From NCBI GenBank assembly GCA_024694625.1, contig JAILJP010000017.1:1-53250 (forward strand): a stretch of DNA of 53,250 nucleotides, read 5' to 3'. The translations under genes were made by a program, and so were the position numbers. Every line of letters begins with the position of its first letter. The first letter of the stretch is position 1. The notes beneath the pieces were generated by a model that ran no database searches, was not told the origin of the DNA, and saw only the letters and a program-made list of their open reading frames with translations. This DNA is from Lachnospiraceae bacterium (GTDB lineage: Bacteria; Bacillota; Clostridia; Lachnospirales; Lachnospiraceae). Below are positions 1-7,926 of the stretch, one piece after another.

Positions 1-1
1 C

Positions 2-829
2 GAAGAAATCATTGACATGGACGCACACAGCGTTTCTGATATTATTTCTCGCGGTGGTACAATTTTGCAGACCGCACGTTGTTATGAATTCGTTGAACCT
101 GCATATCAGAAGCAGGGTGCTGAGATTTGTAAAAAGCACGGCATTGACGGACTTGTAGTTATCGGAGGAGACGGATCCTTTAAGGGTGCTCAGAAGTTGG
201 CAGCCAATGGTGTAAATACCATCGGTCTTCCCGGAACCATCGATTTGGATATTTCCTGTACGGAATACACCATCGGATTTGATACTGCAGTAAACACTGC
301 TATGGAAGCCATCGATAAAGTCCGTGATACATCTACCTCTCATGAACGTTGTTCCATTATTGAGGTTATGGGACGTGGTGCCGGATATATCGCTCTTTGG
401 TGCGGTATTGCCAATGGTGCAGAAGACGTTTTGTTACCTGAGAGATACAATTACGATGAGCAGGCCCTTGTAAATCATATTATTGAAGGCCGTAAAAAAG
501 GAAAACAGCATCACATTATTATTAATGCTGAAGGTATTGGACATTCCACATCAATGGCTAAGCGTATTGAAGCTGCTACTGGTATTGAAACAAGAGCTAC
601 TATCTTGGGACACATGCAGCGTGGTGGTTCTCCTACATGTAAGGACCGTGTATATGCTTCAACCATGGGTGCTTTGGCAGTAGACCTTCTTTGCGAAGGA
701 AAGACCAACCGTGTTGTAGGTTACGATCACGGTGAGTTTATTGATTTTGATATTGATGAAGCTCTTGCAATGAAGAAGGACTTGGATGAATATCAGGTTC
801 GTATTTGTAAGGATTTGGGAAATTCATAA
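2..829 (+). CDS. pfkA: ATP-dependent 6-phosphofructokinase, 5'-truncated by window edge
   Basis: Phosphorylates fructose 6-phosphate to fructose 1,6-bisphosphate in cytoplasmic glycolysis. The reading frame is open from base 2, so the start lies outside the window; about 275 residues remain of a family that usually has about 320. Family motifs are clear: the nucleotide loop GGDGS, the catalytic loop PGTIDLD, and the MGRGAGYIAL segment. Glycine (not Asp) after GGD and glycine (not Lys) before TID are what is known for ATP-using rather than pyrophosphate-using enzymes. The catalytic loop reads TIDLD where most family members have TIDND; both aspartates are kept. A hairpin terminator follows the stop codon, so this gene ends its transcript. 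Confidence 0.93.
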   Translation, partial: EEIIDMDAHSVSDIISRGGTILQTARCYEFVEPAYQKQGAEICKKHGIDGLVVIGGDGSFKGAQKLAANGVNTIGLPGTIDLDISCTEYTIGFDTAVNTAMEAIDKVRDTSTSHERCSIIEVMGRGAGYIALWCGIANGAEDVLLPERYNYDEQALVNHIIEGRKKGKQHHIIINAEGIGHSTSMAKRIEAATGIETRATILGHMQRGGSPTCKDRVYASTMGALAVDLLCEGKTNRVVGYDHGEFIDFDIDEALAMKKDLDEYQVRICKDLGNS

Positions 830-851
830 ATACAATAAATACTAAGCGAGG

Positions 852-880
852 CTGGAAGGTTCCTTCCAGTCTTTCTTTTT
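852..880 (+). terminator. Intrinsic terminator after pfkA
   Basis: An 8-bp perfect inverted repeat (CTGGAAGG / CCTTCCAG) is followed by a T-rich run (TCTTTCTTTTT). It lies between the pfkA stop and the next start and would end the pfkA transcript. Confidence 0.8.
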
Positions 881-899
881 GTAAAGGAAAGAAAAGGCT

Positions 900-1691
900 A
901 TGATTGAAAGCGTATCCAATCCCGGTGTAAAACTGGTGTCCGGTCTTGTTACCAAAAGTAAAATAAGAAAAAAAGAAGGCTCCTTTGTAGTGGAAGGTCC
1001 AAGAATGGTATTTGAAACTCCAAGGGAACTTTTACAGCGCATTTACGTATGTGAGGAGTTTTCTCTTTCTGAAGAGGAAAAGGAAAAACTACAGGAGTAC
1101 AAAGCTCAGGGCGTATTGGTGGAAGAGGTGACGCTGAAAGTCATGAAGGCAATGTCCGATACGGTAACGCCTCAGGGCATTCTTGCAGTTGTAAAGCAGC
1201 CTTTCTATGAGTTGGAGGATACTCTAAAGGATTGTCCTTATTTGCTGGTCTTAGAAAGAATTCAGGATCCCGGCAATCTGGGAACCATGTTTCGTACTGC
1301 AGAAGGTGCAGGCTGTACCGGCATTATTATGACGAAGGATACGGTGGATGTGTTTTCGCCAAAGGTGGTTCGCTCCACTATGGGAAGTTTGTATCGTATG
1401 CCTTTTTACATTACAGAGGATTTAGGAAATACGGTTTTGGCTTTGAAAGAAAAAGGTCTTCGATTCTATGCCGCTGCTTTAGATGGGGAAAAGACCTACG
1501 ATGGTTTTGATTATACAAAGCCGGTGGGATTTCTCATCGGAAATGAAGGCAACGGCCTTTCAAAAGATGCCATGGATATGGCAGATGAAAAACTCATTAT
1601 TCCCATGTCCGGAAAACTGGAGTCTTTAAACGCTGCAATGGCAGCAGGAATTTTGATGTACGAAGGCGCCAGACAACGAAGAAACCAATAA
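900..1691 (+). CDS. TrmH/SpoU-family RNA 2'-O-ribose methyltransferase
   Basis: Transfers a methyl group from S-adenosylmethionine to a ribose 2'-OH in rRNA or tRNA. The protein has 263 residues, normal for the RlmB-like group. Residues 1-100 form the substrate-binding SpoU_sub_bind part and the C-terminal 150 residues the SPOUT knot domain. Motif 1 is visible in RIQDPGNLGTMFRTAEGAG, motif 2 in LIGNEGNGLS and motif 3 in IPMSGKLESLNAAMAAGI. The start at 900 follows a purine-rich site (AAAGGAAAGAAAAGG). The exact RNA target cannot be read from sequence; rRNA is most likely. Confidence 0.9.
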   Translation: MIESVSNPGVKLVSGLVTKSKIRKKEGSFVVEGPRMVFETPRELLQRIYVCEEFSLSEEEKEKLQEYKAQGVLVEEVTLKVMKAMSDTVTPQGILAVVKQPFYELEDTLKDCPYLLVLERIQDPGNLGTMFRTAEGAGCTGIIMTKDTVDVFSPKVVRSTMGSLYRMPFYITEDLGNTVLALKEKGLRFYAAALDGEKTYDGFDYTKPVGFLIGNEGNGLSKDAMDMADEKLIIPMSGKLESLNAAMAAGILMYEGARQRRNQ

Positions 1692-1711
1692 TAAAAGGCT
1701 TATGAAATTAT

Positions 1712-1740
1712 TTGAATAATAGGAAGAGCTTGTTTAAAAT
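1712..1740 (+). promoter_or_regulatory. Sigma-A type promoter
   Basis: A -35 box TTGAAT (1712-1717) and a -10 box TAAAAT (1735-1740) are separated by exactly 17 bases, just upstream of the small gene at 1754. It would drive the 1754-3816 operon. Confidence 0.6.
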
Positions 1741-1753
1741 ATAAGGAGATAAT

Positions 1754-2017
1754 ATGCGAATTTGGTTTAAAGAATGGAAAGACAATCACTTGCTTGCAGA
1801 TTATGAAGTAACAGATGTCTCCGATGAAACCAGAACACATAAAATATTTCACGGATTGGAAGAGGCTTGTAATCATTTCGATTTGTCTGTTCCTATTTGG
1901 CTTGAGTCCACGGTGAGAGATTTTAAAAGAGGGGCAAAGGCCAGATTCTATCAAGACAATTTTGTAGATGAGATAGAATTTGATTATCTAGAGATTCATG
2001 TGATTGAGGAGGACTAA
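1754..2017 (+). CDS. Conserved hypothetical protein, 87 aa
   Basis: A small acidic cytoplasmic protein with no signal peptide or membrane segment and no motif that gives a function. It looks like a compact alpha/beta domain: an N-terminal strand (RIWFKEWKDNHLLADYEV), a central helix around residues 34-45 and a C-terminal strand-rich acidic end. The start is supported by AAGGAG just upstream of the ATG at 1754. Its stop codon is followed one base later by the ATG of the alarmone synthetase, whose Shine-Dalgarno site lies inside this gene's last codons, so the two are probably translationally coupled. Confidence 0.7.
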   Translation: MRIWFKEWKDNHLLADYEVTDVSDETRTHKIFHGLEEACNHFDLSVPIWLESTVRDFKRGAKARFYQDNFVDEIEFDYLEIHVIEED

Positions 2018-2018
2018 A

Positions 2019-2684
2019 ATGGATCAGGTGGAGTATATTCATCAATGTAGCGGAGAGGGTGTAGATACCTGGAATTCTGCTATGTTATTGTATGGGGCTG
2101 CATTAAAAGAGTTGGAAACAAAGATTTCCATCTTAAATGAGGAATTTCAAAATACGCATCAGTATAACCCTATCGAATATGTAAAAAGTAGGGTGAAAAG
2201 CCCCGAAAGTATTATTAAAAAACTAAAACGCTACGGTTATGAAGACAGCATGGAAAACATGGTTACCTATTGTAACGATATTGCAGGTCTTCGCATCGTT
2301 TGTTCTTTTACTTCCGACATTTATCGTATGGCGGATATGATTGGACGTCAAAATGATATTACCGTTATTTCCATTAAGGATTATATCCGCAGTCCAAAAG
2401 ACAGTGGATACAAGAGTTACCACATGTTGGTGACAGTTCCCATTTTTTTGTCTGATAAGGTGGTAGATACCAAGGTGGAGATTCAGATTCGTACCATTGC
2501 CATGGACTTTTGGGCATCATTGGAACACAAGATTTATTACAAATTCGAAGGAAACGCACCGGACTATATCAGCAAGGATTTGCGTGAGTGTTCCGGTATA
2601 GTATCTATGTTGGATGCCAAGATGTTGTCATTGAATGAGGCCATTGCCGAGGCAAAGAGAGAAGATGAAAAAAAAGATATTTGA
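2019..2684 (+). CDS. Small alarmone synthetase, (p)ppGpp synthetase (RelA/SpoT domain)
   Basis: Transfers pyrophosphate from ATP to GDP or GTP to make (p)ppGpp, the stringent-response signal. The 221-residue protein carries only the synthetase domain, as in the short RelP/RelQ (YjbM/YwaC) enzymes, with no hydrolase HD domain and no TGS/ACT regulatory part. Visible landmarks are KLKRYG, DIAGLRIVC, the substrate loop KDSGYKSYH, and EIQIRTIAMDFWASLEHK. An ATG exists upstream at 2004, but AGGAGG at 2008-2013 places the real start at 2019. Its last 20 bases overlap the start of the channel gene. Whether it is the RelP or RelQ type is not decided here. Confidence 0.88.
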   Translation: MDQVEYIHQCSGEGVDTWNSAMLLYGAALKELETKISILNEEFQNTHQYNPIEYVKSRVKSPESIIKKLKRYGYEDSMENMVTYCNDIAGLRIVCSFTSDIYRMADMIGRQNDITVISIKDYIRSPKDSGYKSYHMLVTVPIFLSDKVVDTKVEIQIRTIAMDFWASLEHKIYYKFEGNAPDYISKDLRECSGIVSMLDAKMLSLNEAIAEAKREDEKKDI

Positions 2685-3816
2685 TATCATTCAAATCGGT
2701 TCAAAGGATGACTTTGCTAGTGCGCTCTGTGATTACATTATTGTAATTTCCATTGCCTTAAACCTTATGGTATTGTATGTCAGTACTTTTGATCTAAGTG
2801 CACAGGTGCAGAGCATTCTCAGCAAAATCGAATTTTGTACCGTGATTATCTTTATAATTGAATACATTCTTCGGGTATGGACAGCGGATTATTTGTATCC
2901 AAAAGAGGGAGAAGTGACCGCCAGGCTAAAGTTTATGTTTTCTTTCTTTGGTATGGTGGATTTATTGTCCATCCTTCCCTACTTTTTGTTGATTTTACCT
3001 AGTGGAATGATTGCATTTCGTATTCTTAGAGTAATTCGAATTTTCCGTTTGTTTAAAATCAACGCCCAGTACGATGCCTTCAATGTCATTATGGATGTGC
3101 TGAAACAAAAGAAGGAACAGATTGTTTCTTCAATCTGCATTGTATTGATTATGATGCTTGCGGCATCGCTTTTGATGTATTCTGTGGAACATGAGGCTCA
3201 GCCTGATGTATTCCAAAATGCTTTTTCGGGTGTGTGGTGGTCAGTATCCACCCTTCTTACAGTAGGATATGGAGACGTATATCCCATTACCACCGTTGGA
3301 AAAATACTGGCGATTATCCTTTCCTTTTTTGGCGTCGGACTGGTGGCGATTCCTACCGGTATTATCAGCGCCGGTTTTGTGGAACAGTACACAAAGATGA
3401 AACCCTTGGATCAAATTTCCGATGGAAGTGATTTGCGCTTTATTATGATTTCTGTGGAAGAGGGACATCTCTGGGCAAATAAGTGTCTCGATGAAATTGT
3501 ACTTCCTCCGGAACTGGTTGTGATGACCATAATTCGTCAGGGAGACATCATTATTCCCAAAGGGGCGACAAAGATTTTAGAAGATGATGAAGTTGTTTTG
3601 GGTGCTTTGGAATACCAGGATGATTTGGATATCAAGCTAAAAGAATTCGCCATTACGGAGGAACATCCCTGGAGAGGATATCATATCAGAGATATTAAGA
3701 TTCCGGAGGATACCGTTGTGGTTTCCATATTGAGAAGAGGCGCATCCATTATTCCGAAGGGAAGCACCTTGGTACAAAAAGGCGATTTGGTAACGGTTTG
3801 TGAAAAAAGAATATAA
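2665..3816 (+). CDS. Voltage-gated-type potassium channel with two C-terminal TrkA_C (RCK_C) domains
   Basis: A plasma-membrane K+ channel of 383 residues. There are about six membrane segments. An S4-like helix carries arginines at every third position (FRILRVIRIFRLFK, about residues 123-136). The pore has the K+ selectivity filter TVGYGD at residues 199-204. After the last pore helix (about 215-240) lies a cytoplasmic part with two tandem RCK_C-like domains, each with a PKG(A/S)T and an LEDDEVV- or VQKGDLV-type turn. The start is taken at 2665 (MKKKIF), overlapping the alarmone synthetase gene by 20 bases, because the upstream in-frame ATG at 2635 lies deeper in that gene and has no ribosome site. 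A bidirectional terminator follows. Confidence 0.92.
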   Translation: MKKKIFDIIQIGSKDDFASALCDYIIVISIALNLMVLYVSTFDLSAQVQSILSKIEFCTVIIFIIEYILRVWTADYLYPKEGEVTARLKFMFSFFGMVDLLSILPYFLLILPSGMIAFRILRVIRIFRLFKINAQYDAFNVIMDVLKQKKEQIVSSICIVLIMMLAASLLMYSVEHEAQPDVFQNAFSGVWWSVSTLLTVGYGDVYPITTVGKILAIILSFFGVGLVAIPTGIISAGFVEQYTKMKPLDQISDGSDLRFIMISVEEGHLWANKCLDEIVLPPELVVMTIIRQGDIIIPKGATKILEDDEVVLGALEYQDDLDIKLKEFAITEEHPWRGYHIRDIKIPEDTVVVSILRRGASIIPKGSTLVQKGDLVTVCEKRI

Positions 3817-3820
3817 AGAA

Positions 3821-3849
3821 AAAAACGGGGATGATTAATCCCCGTTTTT
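3821..3849. terminator. Bidirectional intrinsic terminator between convergent genes
   Basis: A perfect 10-bp inverted repeat AAAAACGGGG / CCCCGTTTTT with a 9-base loop ends both the channel gene (plus) and the unknown gene (minus). The minus-strand stop codon (3835-3837) lies within its loop. Confidence 0.85.
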
Positions 3850-4428
3850 CCATGCCTCGAATTTTTCTAATACTGCATCATAGGTTTTTTGAGAAATCTC
3901 AGGGAGTTCTTTTCCCCAAGTTCCTGTGGCTTCTTCGAAGCCTTTTTTGAATGCCTCAAGCAGTGTTTCTGCTTTTGAGGTATCTCCTCCGCTAAGGGCT
4001 TTCGCAAAGTCCAAAATACGATCTGAGGTCTTTTCTACACCCCAATACCCGTCTTCTGCAATATCAGCCTGAGCTTGAGCTTTTGTCTCAGCATCAACCG
4101 TAAAATCTCCACTTGCTAAAAAACTCCACATATCATCGGCTTTTGCAAGGGTATTTCCCTGCTGGGAAATTGTCTTTTTTACGATGTTTAATAACTGATT
4201 GGTCTGAGCCTCAAGGTCAGCCTTCATCTGGGCTACAATTGCACTTCGATCGGTGGAGGATGTTTCTTTTTGAACTGTTTCTTCTGATTTTTCGTAGGTG
4301 GCAGCGGTTTCAGAAAACTTCGTCTTGTCCGTAGTATCTTTGCTGTCGGTAGACTTGGCTGCACTCTTGGTTATAGCAGATGTGGTGCTATAAACCGTCG
4401 CTACATTGTTGATAAAATTAATGTTCAT
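3835..4428 (-). CDS. Conserved hypothetical protein, 197 aa, under a sigma-D-like promoter
   Basis: A soluble, helix-rich protein with no signal peptide. Residues 1-75 are low-complexity and rich in Ser, Thr and Lys. Residues 75-197 look like an ordered helical domain with the recognisable stretches ILDFAKALSGGD, EAFKKGFEEATGTWGKELPE and ISQKTYDAVLEKFEAWKNG. I have seen similar proteins in flagellated Clostridia but can give no function. The start is supported by a strong AAGGAGG at normal distance. Upstream at 4515-4541 is a good match to a sigma-D/FliA promoter, which suggests co-regulation with motility genes. Confidence 0.75.
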   Translation of the reverse strand: MNINFINNVATVYSTTSAITKSAAKSTDSKDTTDKTKFSETAATYEKSEETVQKETSSTDRSAIVAQMKADLEAQTNQLLNIVKKTISQQGNTLAKADDMWSFLASGDFTVDAETKAQAQADIAEDGYWGVEKTSDRILDFAKALSGGDTSKAETLLEAFKKGFEEATGTWGKELPEISQKTYDAVLEKFEAWKNGD

Positions 4429-4514
4429 AGGCTACCCTCCTTGGCATAAAAACATACGAGGTATGTAAAAAGGCTATCCGTATCCGTACCCATAGTATAC
4501 CCTTTCTAATCTAT

Positions 4515-4541
4515 ATATCGGATGCTTGAAGTCCTCTCTTA
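4515..4541 (-). promoter_or_regulatory. Sigma-D (FliA)-type promoter
   Basis: On the minus strand TAAG (4541-4538), 15 bases, and TCCGATAT (4522-4515) match the B. subtilis sigma-D consensus TAAA-N15-GCCGATAT at all but two positions. The predicted transcript start is about 80 bases before the ATG at 4428. Confidence 0.6.
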
Positions 4542-4563
4542 ATACCCTCTTTACGAAAAGTTA

Positions 4564-6813
4564 CTACGAAAAATGGTAGGTCTTTCGACCGTCTTTTTTC
4601 GCCTGATATAAAGCTTCGTCTGCTTTTTCATATACTTCATCAAAACTTTTTTCTGATAGAGGAACAGAGGCTGCGTCTAAAAGCGCAATACCCATGGATA
4701 ATGAAGTAATGCCGCCATAGCCATTTTCTTTTAAGTGTTCTTCAAAGGTATTCAGCATATGGGTGGCAAATGCTCCCAAAACCTCTTTATCCTTTTCTTT
4801 TTCTATAAAGATACAAAACTCATCTCCGCCCAGGCGTCCTGCGTAAAGGGTAGTATCCTTTATGTCAGTCATGCATTCACGAATGGTGCGGGCTGTAATC
4901 TTAATGGCGAGATCGCCGATTTTATGACCGTAGGTATCATTAACCTGTTTGAAATGATCCAAATCAATCATGAGAAAGGCGCCGTCTATATTCTTATTAA
5001 AACATGCTTTTACGCTTTCTTCAAACCATTTTCGGTTGTGAAGTCCGGACAGTGAATCGTGGGTGGATTCCTTCTTTACCTGATTATAGGCTTCATAGTG
5101 TTTGGTTAAGTCAATCATCCATAAAATATCTCCGGTGTGATGGCCTTGCTCGATTAAAGGCTCGATACGAATCTCATAGGTATGGCCGTTTCGCTCCAGC
5201 TGATGTTGAGCACTTTCAAATATTTCTTTGATCTCCGGAATATGATAAGCATCTTCGAATCTGGAGAAATTCCCCACAAGTTTATGCATAAATTCATTGG
5301 CGTACAGTACTTTGTGGTTTCGGTCCACAATTAAAATTCCCTCCTGTCCTTTGCTGATTGCATTGGAAAAGTTTAGGCTGATGGAATCCAAATAGTTGTA
5401 TCGTGCCAAAGCAACTACAATGAAAAATGCAGTAAATGGAATAAAAAGCGCTGGTATTTCATAGCCGTTGGTTAGGTTTAAAGGCTTGATTAAATAGGAA
5501 AACCACATACTTACCATGCCAAGAAGCAAATAGCGTAGACGCTTCTTTTGCAGGGAACCACCGGAAATAGCAGAGTGGACGCCAATACCGATGCAAAGAA
5601 TACATACCGCCAAAGAATAGACTACAAAGAGATAAAAGACGGGGCCGTATCCTATGATTTCCATACGGGGAAAAGATCCGGCTGTTGTATTTATGGTGAT
5701 TCCTTGATAAAACAGGTGATTTTTTTCGTAGGTAAACAGGCAGTAAAGGGTGAATACGGAAATGATGCCCTCTACGGCGTAGATGGCTCCTGTAATTTTG
5801 GTGTGGGTCAGTTCCTGAATACAGTAGGTAATGGAAATCAGAACAAAAATTTCTGCAAAATACTGTAATTTTGTTGCATTGAACACACCTGGAACCATGG
5901 GGGTTGTGATTTCCATAAGAAAACCGAAGATGTAAAAAACTCCGGAAATCATAAAGAGACACACTCCTACCTGAGAACGGGAAGCAGGTTGACGAAGGGC
6001 ATAGACAAACAATGCAATACCTACCGCAAGAGCCAGGACATGAGCCCAAATGTAGACATCCTGTGAGGTTGCGGTTTGTGCCCATTTAATAATATATAAA
6101 ACCATAAAATGCAACGGATAGAATACATAGAAAAAGTATCGGTCAAATCGAGGCGAGATAATACATTGTCCCTTTTGGCCGTTGTAAAAATAAAGGGGAA
6201 TTAGAGCCAATACAAAACCCAGCAGGTAAAGTCTTTCGGTAATTGTCCAATTGTATTTGGAAAAATGGTAAATCTGATTCAATGAAATCAGTATAATCAG
6301 ACATATTTCCATAACAATGGTATAAAAGGTGAACCAAAAGGCTTTCTTTTTGAAGGTATCTTTATAGTAGAAAACAAAAACATAAATAATGGGCATAATC
6401 ACCCAACCGCCAATGAGGGCGGACACAACCAACAAGGCTACCACCCCGAGAATTCGAAACAAGGCAGGTATTTTTTTGCAGTCGGAAATACAAAGGGCCA
6501 GAAGCGCCAAGGTTAAATCGAAAATAATGTTCTGCCGGAAGTAATATTCTTCATGGAAGAAAAGATAAAAAGGCAAAACGGAAATAATGGCAAAGGTGAC
6601 CATTCGTTCAATGTATTTGGAGAGATTGGAAGTATGACGATATCCCTCTGCGATGAAAAAACACATAATGGGCAGAGTCAGTCTTCCAAAGATGTGCATG
6701 GCCTGTCCCAAAGGACTCATAAATTCCACAAACCCCCATGCGGTATGATCTACTACCATGGCAAGAATTGCCAGAAGTTTTAATTGATTTCTAGATAATG
6801 AAAATGATTTCAT
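4564..6813 (-). CDS. Membrane diguanylate cyclase: TraX-like + 7TM sensor + PAS + GGDEF
   Basis: Predicted to make c-di-GMP from two GTP. The 749 residues fall into four parts. Residues 1-240 resemble TraX (QLKLLAILAMVVDHTAW, then GRLTLPIMCFFIAEGYRHT) with about eight membrane segments. Residues 250-485 form a second membrane block like the 7TM N-termini of sensor kinases. Residues 495-580 are PAS-like (ILIVDRNHKVLYANEFMHKLVG). Residues 590-749 are a full GGDEF domain with an intact GGDEF at 662-666. The inhibitory I-site RxxD is absent: the corresponding positions read DTTL. No EAL domain follows. Reading continues unbroken through both membrane blocks, so the fusion is real in this sequence. 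It has its own promoter, divergent from ispE. Confidence 0.88.
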   Translation of the reverse strand: MKSFSLSRNQLKLLAILAMVVDHTAWGFVEFMSPLGQAMHIFGRLTLPIMCFFIAEGYRHTSNLSKYIERMVTFAIISVLPFYLFFHEEYYFRQNIIFDLTLALLALCISDCKKIPALFRILGVVALLVVSALIGGWVIMPIIYVFVFYYKDTFKKKAFWFTFYTIVMEICLIILISLNQIYHFSKYNWTITERLYLLGFVLALIPLYFYNGQKGQCIISPRFDRYFFYVFYPLHFMVLYIIKWAQTATSQDVYIWAHVLALAVGIALFVYALRQPASRSQVGVCLFMISGVFYIFGFLMEITTPMVPGVFNATKLQYFAEIFVLISITYCIQELTHTKITGAIYAVEGIISVFTLYCLFTYEKNHLFYQGITINTTAGSFPRMEIIGYGPVFYLFVVYSLAVCILCIGIGVHSAISGGSLQKKRLRYLLLGMVSMWFSYLIKPLNLTNGYEIPALFIPFTAFFIVVALARYNYLDSISLNFSNAISKGQEGILIVDRNHKVLYANEFMHKLVGNFSRFEDAYHIPEIKEIFESAQHQLERNGHTYEIRIEPLIEQGHHTGDILWMIDLTKHYEAYNQVKKESTHDSLSGLHNRKWFEESVKACFNKNIDGAFLMIDLDHFKQVNDTYGHKIGDLAIKITARTIRECMTDIKDTTLYAGRLGGDEFCIFIEKEKDKEVLGAFATHMLNTFEEHLKENGYGGITSLSMGIALLDAASVPLSEKSFDEVYEKADEALYQAKKDGRKTYHFS

Positions 6814-6850
6814 TTTTTCCCCTTAATCGATATAATTCTCAAACACCTCT

Positions 6851-6879
6851 ATTATAATCACAAAGGAAAATGTCTACAA
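6851..6879 (-). promoter_or_regulatory. Sigma-A promoter of the diguanylate cyclase gene
   Basis: On the minus strand a -35 box TTGTAG (6879-6874) and a perfect -10 TATAAT (6856-6851) are separated by 17 bases, 38 bases before the ATG at 6813. Confidence 0.65.
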
Positions 6880-6921
6880 TAGACAATACCGGGGATTTAG
6901 TTCGCTATGCCTAACTTATAG

Positions 6922-6950
6922 TTGAAAATTGTATGGATAGATGCTAAAAT
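6922..6950 (+). promoter_or_regulatory. Sigma-A promoter of ispE
   Basis: TTGAAA (6922-6927) and TAAAAT (6945-6950) are 17 bases apart, followed by AAAAGGAG and the ATG at 6978. Confidence 0.65.
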
Positions 6951-6977
6951 GCACATTGTATACAAAAAGGAGATGCT

Positions 6978-7853
6978 ATGAACAAACATGTGGAAAAAGC
7001 CTACGGAAAGATTAATCTGGGCTTGGATGTAATTGGCAGACGAGGAGACGGTTATCATCTGGTGAAGATGATTATGCAAACTGTCGCCTTACATGACGTG
7101 GTTACGCTGGAAAAAGTTTCGGATGGAAAAATCTCCATGACCACCAATGATGCCACCCTTCCGGTAGATGAGGATAACCTTTGCATAAAGGCTGCGAATC
7201 TTTTGAAAGAGGAGTTTGGCTTTTTAGAAGGTGTAAAAATACATTTGGAAAAAAATATCCCGGTGGCTGCGGGTATGGCCGGTGGAAGTACGGATGCAGC
7301 AGCAGTATTAAAGGGATTGAATCATATGTTTCAGTTGGGTCTTGATACCCGCGGATTAATGGAAAGAGGCCTTCGACTGGGAACAGATATTCCATATTGT
7401 ATTATGGGGGGGACTGCTCTTTCTGAGGGAATAGGGGAAGAATTAACCGAGATTTCACCTATGCCGGAAGTTTCCCTTTTGATTGCAAAACCTCCGGTAA
7501 ATGTTTCTACCGGAAAAGTATATGGAGCCTTGGATGCTTTGACATCTTATGAGCATCCGGATATTGACGGCATGGTAAAGGCCATAGAAGAAAAGGATAT
7601 TTCCAAAATCTGCGACAAAATGGGAAATGTGTTGGCAGATGTAACGATGCCTATGGTTCCGGAGGTAAAGGAACTTCGGGATACTATGGTAGACTACGGA
7701 GCGATAGGGGCTATGATGACAGGTTCCGGACCTACCGTATTTGGCTTCTTTGAAGACGAGACAGCATTGGAAAACTGTTATGAATTCTTAAAGAAAAAGA
7801 ATCATTGCGAAAGATTATATAAGACTGCGATTCAAAATGATATTGATGAATAG
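6978..7853 (+). CDS. ispE: 4-diphosphocytidyl-2-C-methyl-D-erythritol kinase
   Basis: ATP-dependent kinase of the methylerythritol phosphate route to isoprenoids, acting in the cytoplasm. The 291-residue protein is a GHMP kinase of normal length. It begins with the IspE signature GKINLGLDVIGRRGDGYH (residues 10-27). The ATP-binding loop PVAAGMAGGSTDAAA is near residues 95-109, and the C-terminal GHMP motif MMTGSGPTVFGFF is near 246-258. It is preceded by AAAAGGAG. The GntR gene starts 73 bases downstream with no terminator between, so the two may share a transcript, a pairing often seen in Clostridia. Confidence 0.95.
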   Translation: MNKHVEKAYGKINLGLDVIGRRGDGYHLVKMIMQTVALHDVVTLEKVSDGKISMTTNDATLPVDEDNLCIKAANLLKEEFGFLEGVKIHLEKNIPVAAGMAGGSTDAAAVLKGLNHMFQLGLDTRGLMERGLRLGTDIPYCIMGGTALSEGIGEELTEISPMPEVSLLIAKPPVNVSTGKVYGALDALTSYEHPDIDGMVKAIEEKDISKICDKMGNVLADVTMPMVPEVKELRDTMVDYGAIGAMMTGSGPTVFGFFEDETALENCYEFLKKKNHCERLYKTAIQNDIDE

Positions 7854-7926
7854 TTTAGCGGTCTTTTTAATAAAGTATTGTATGGAATCGTTTTGTGGGG
7901 AAAAACGATAAAGGAGAATGTAAGAC

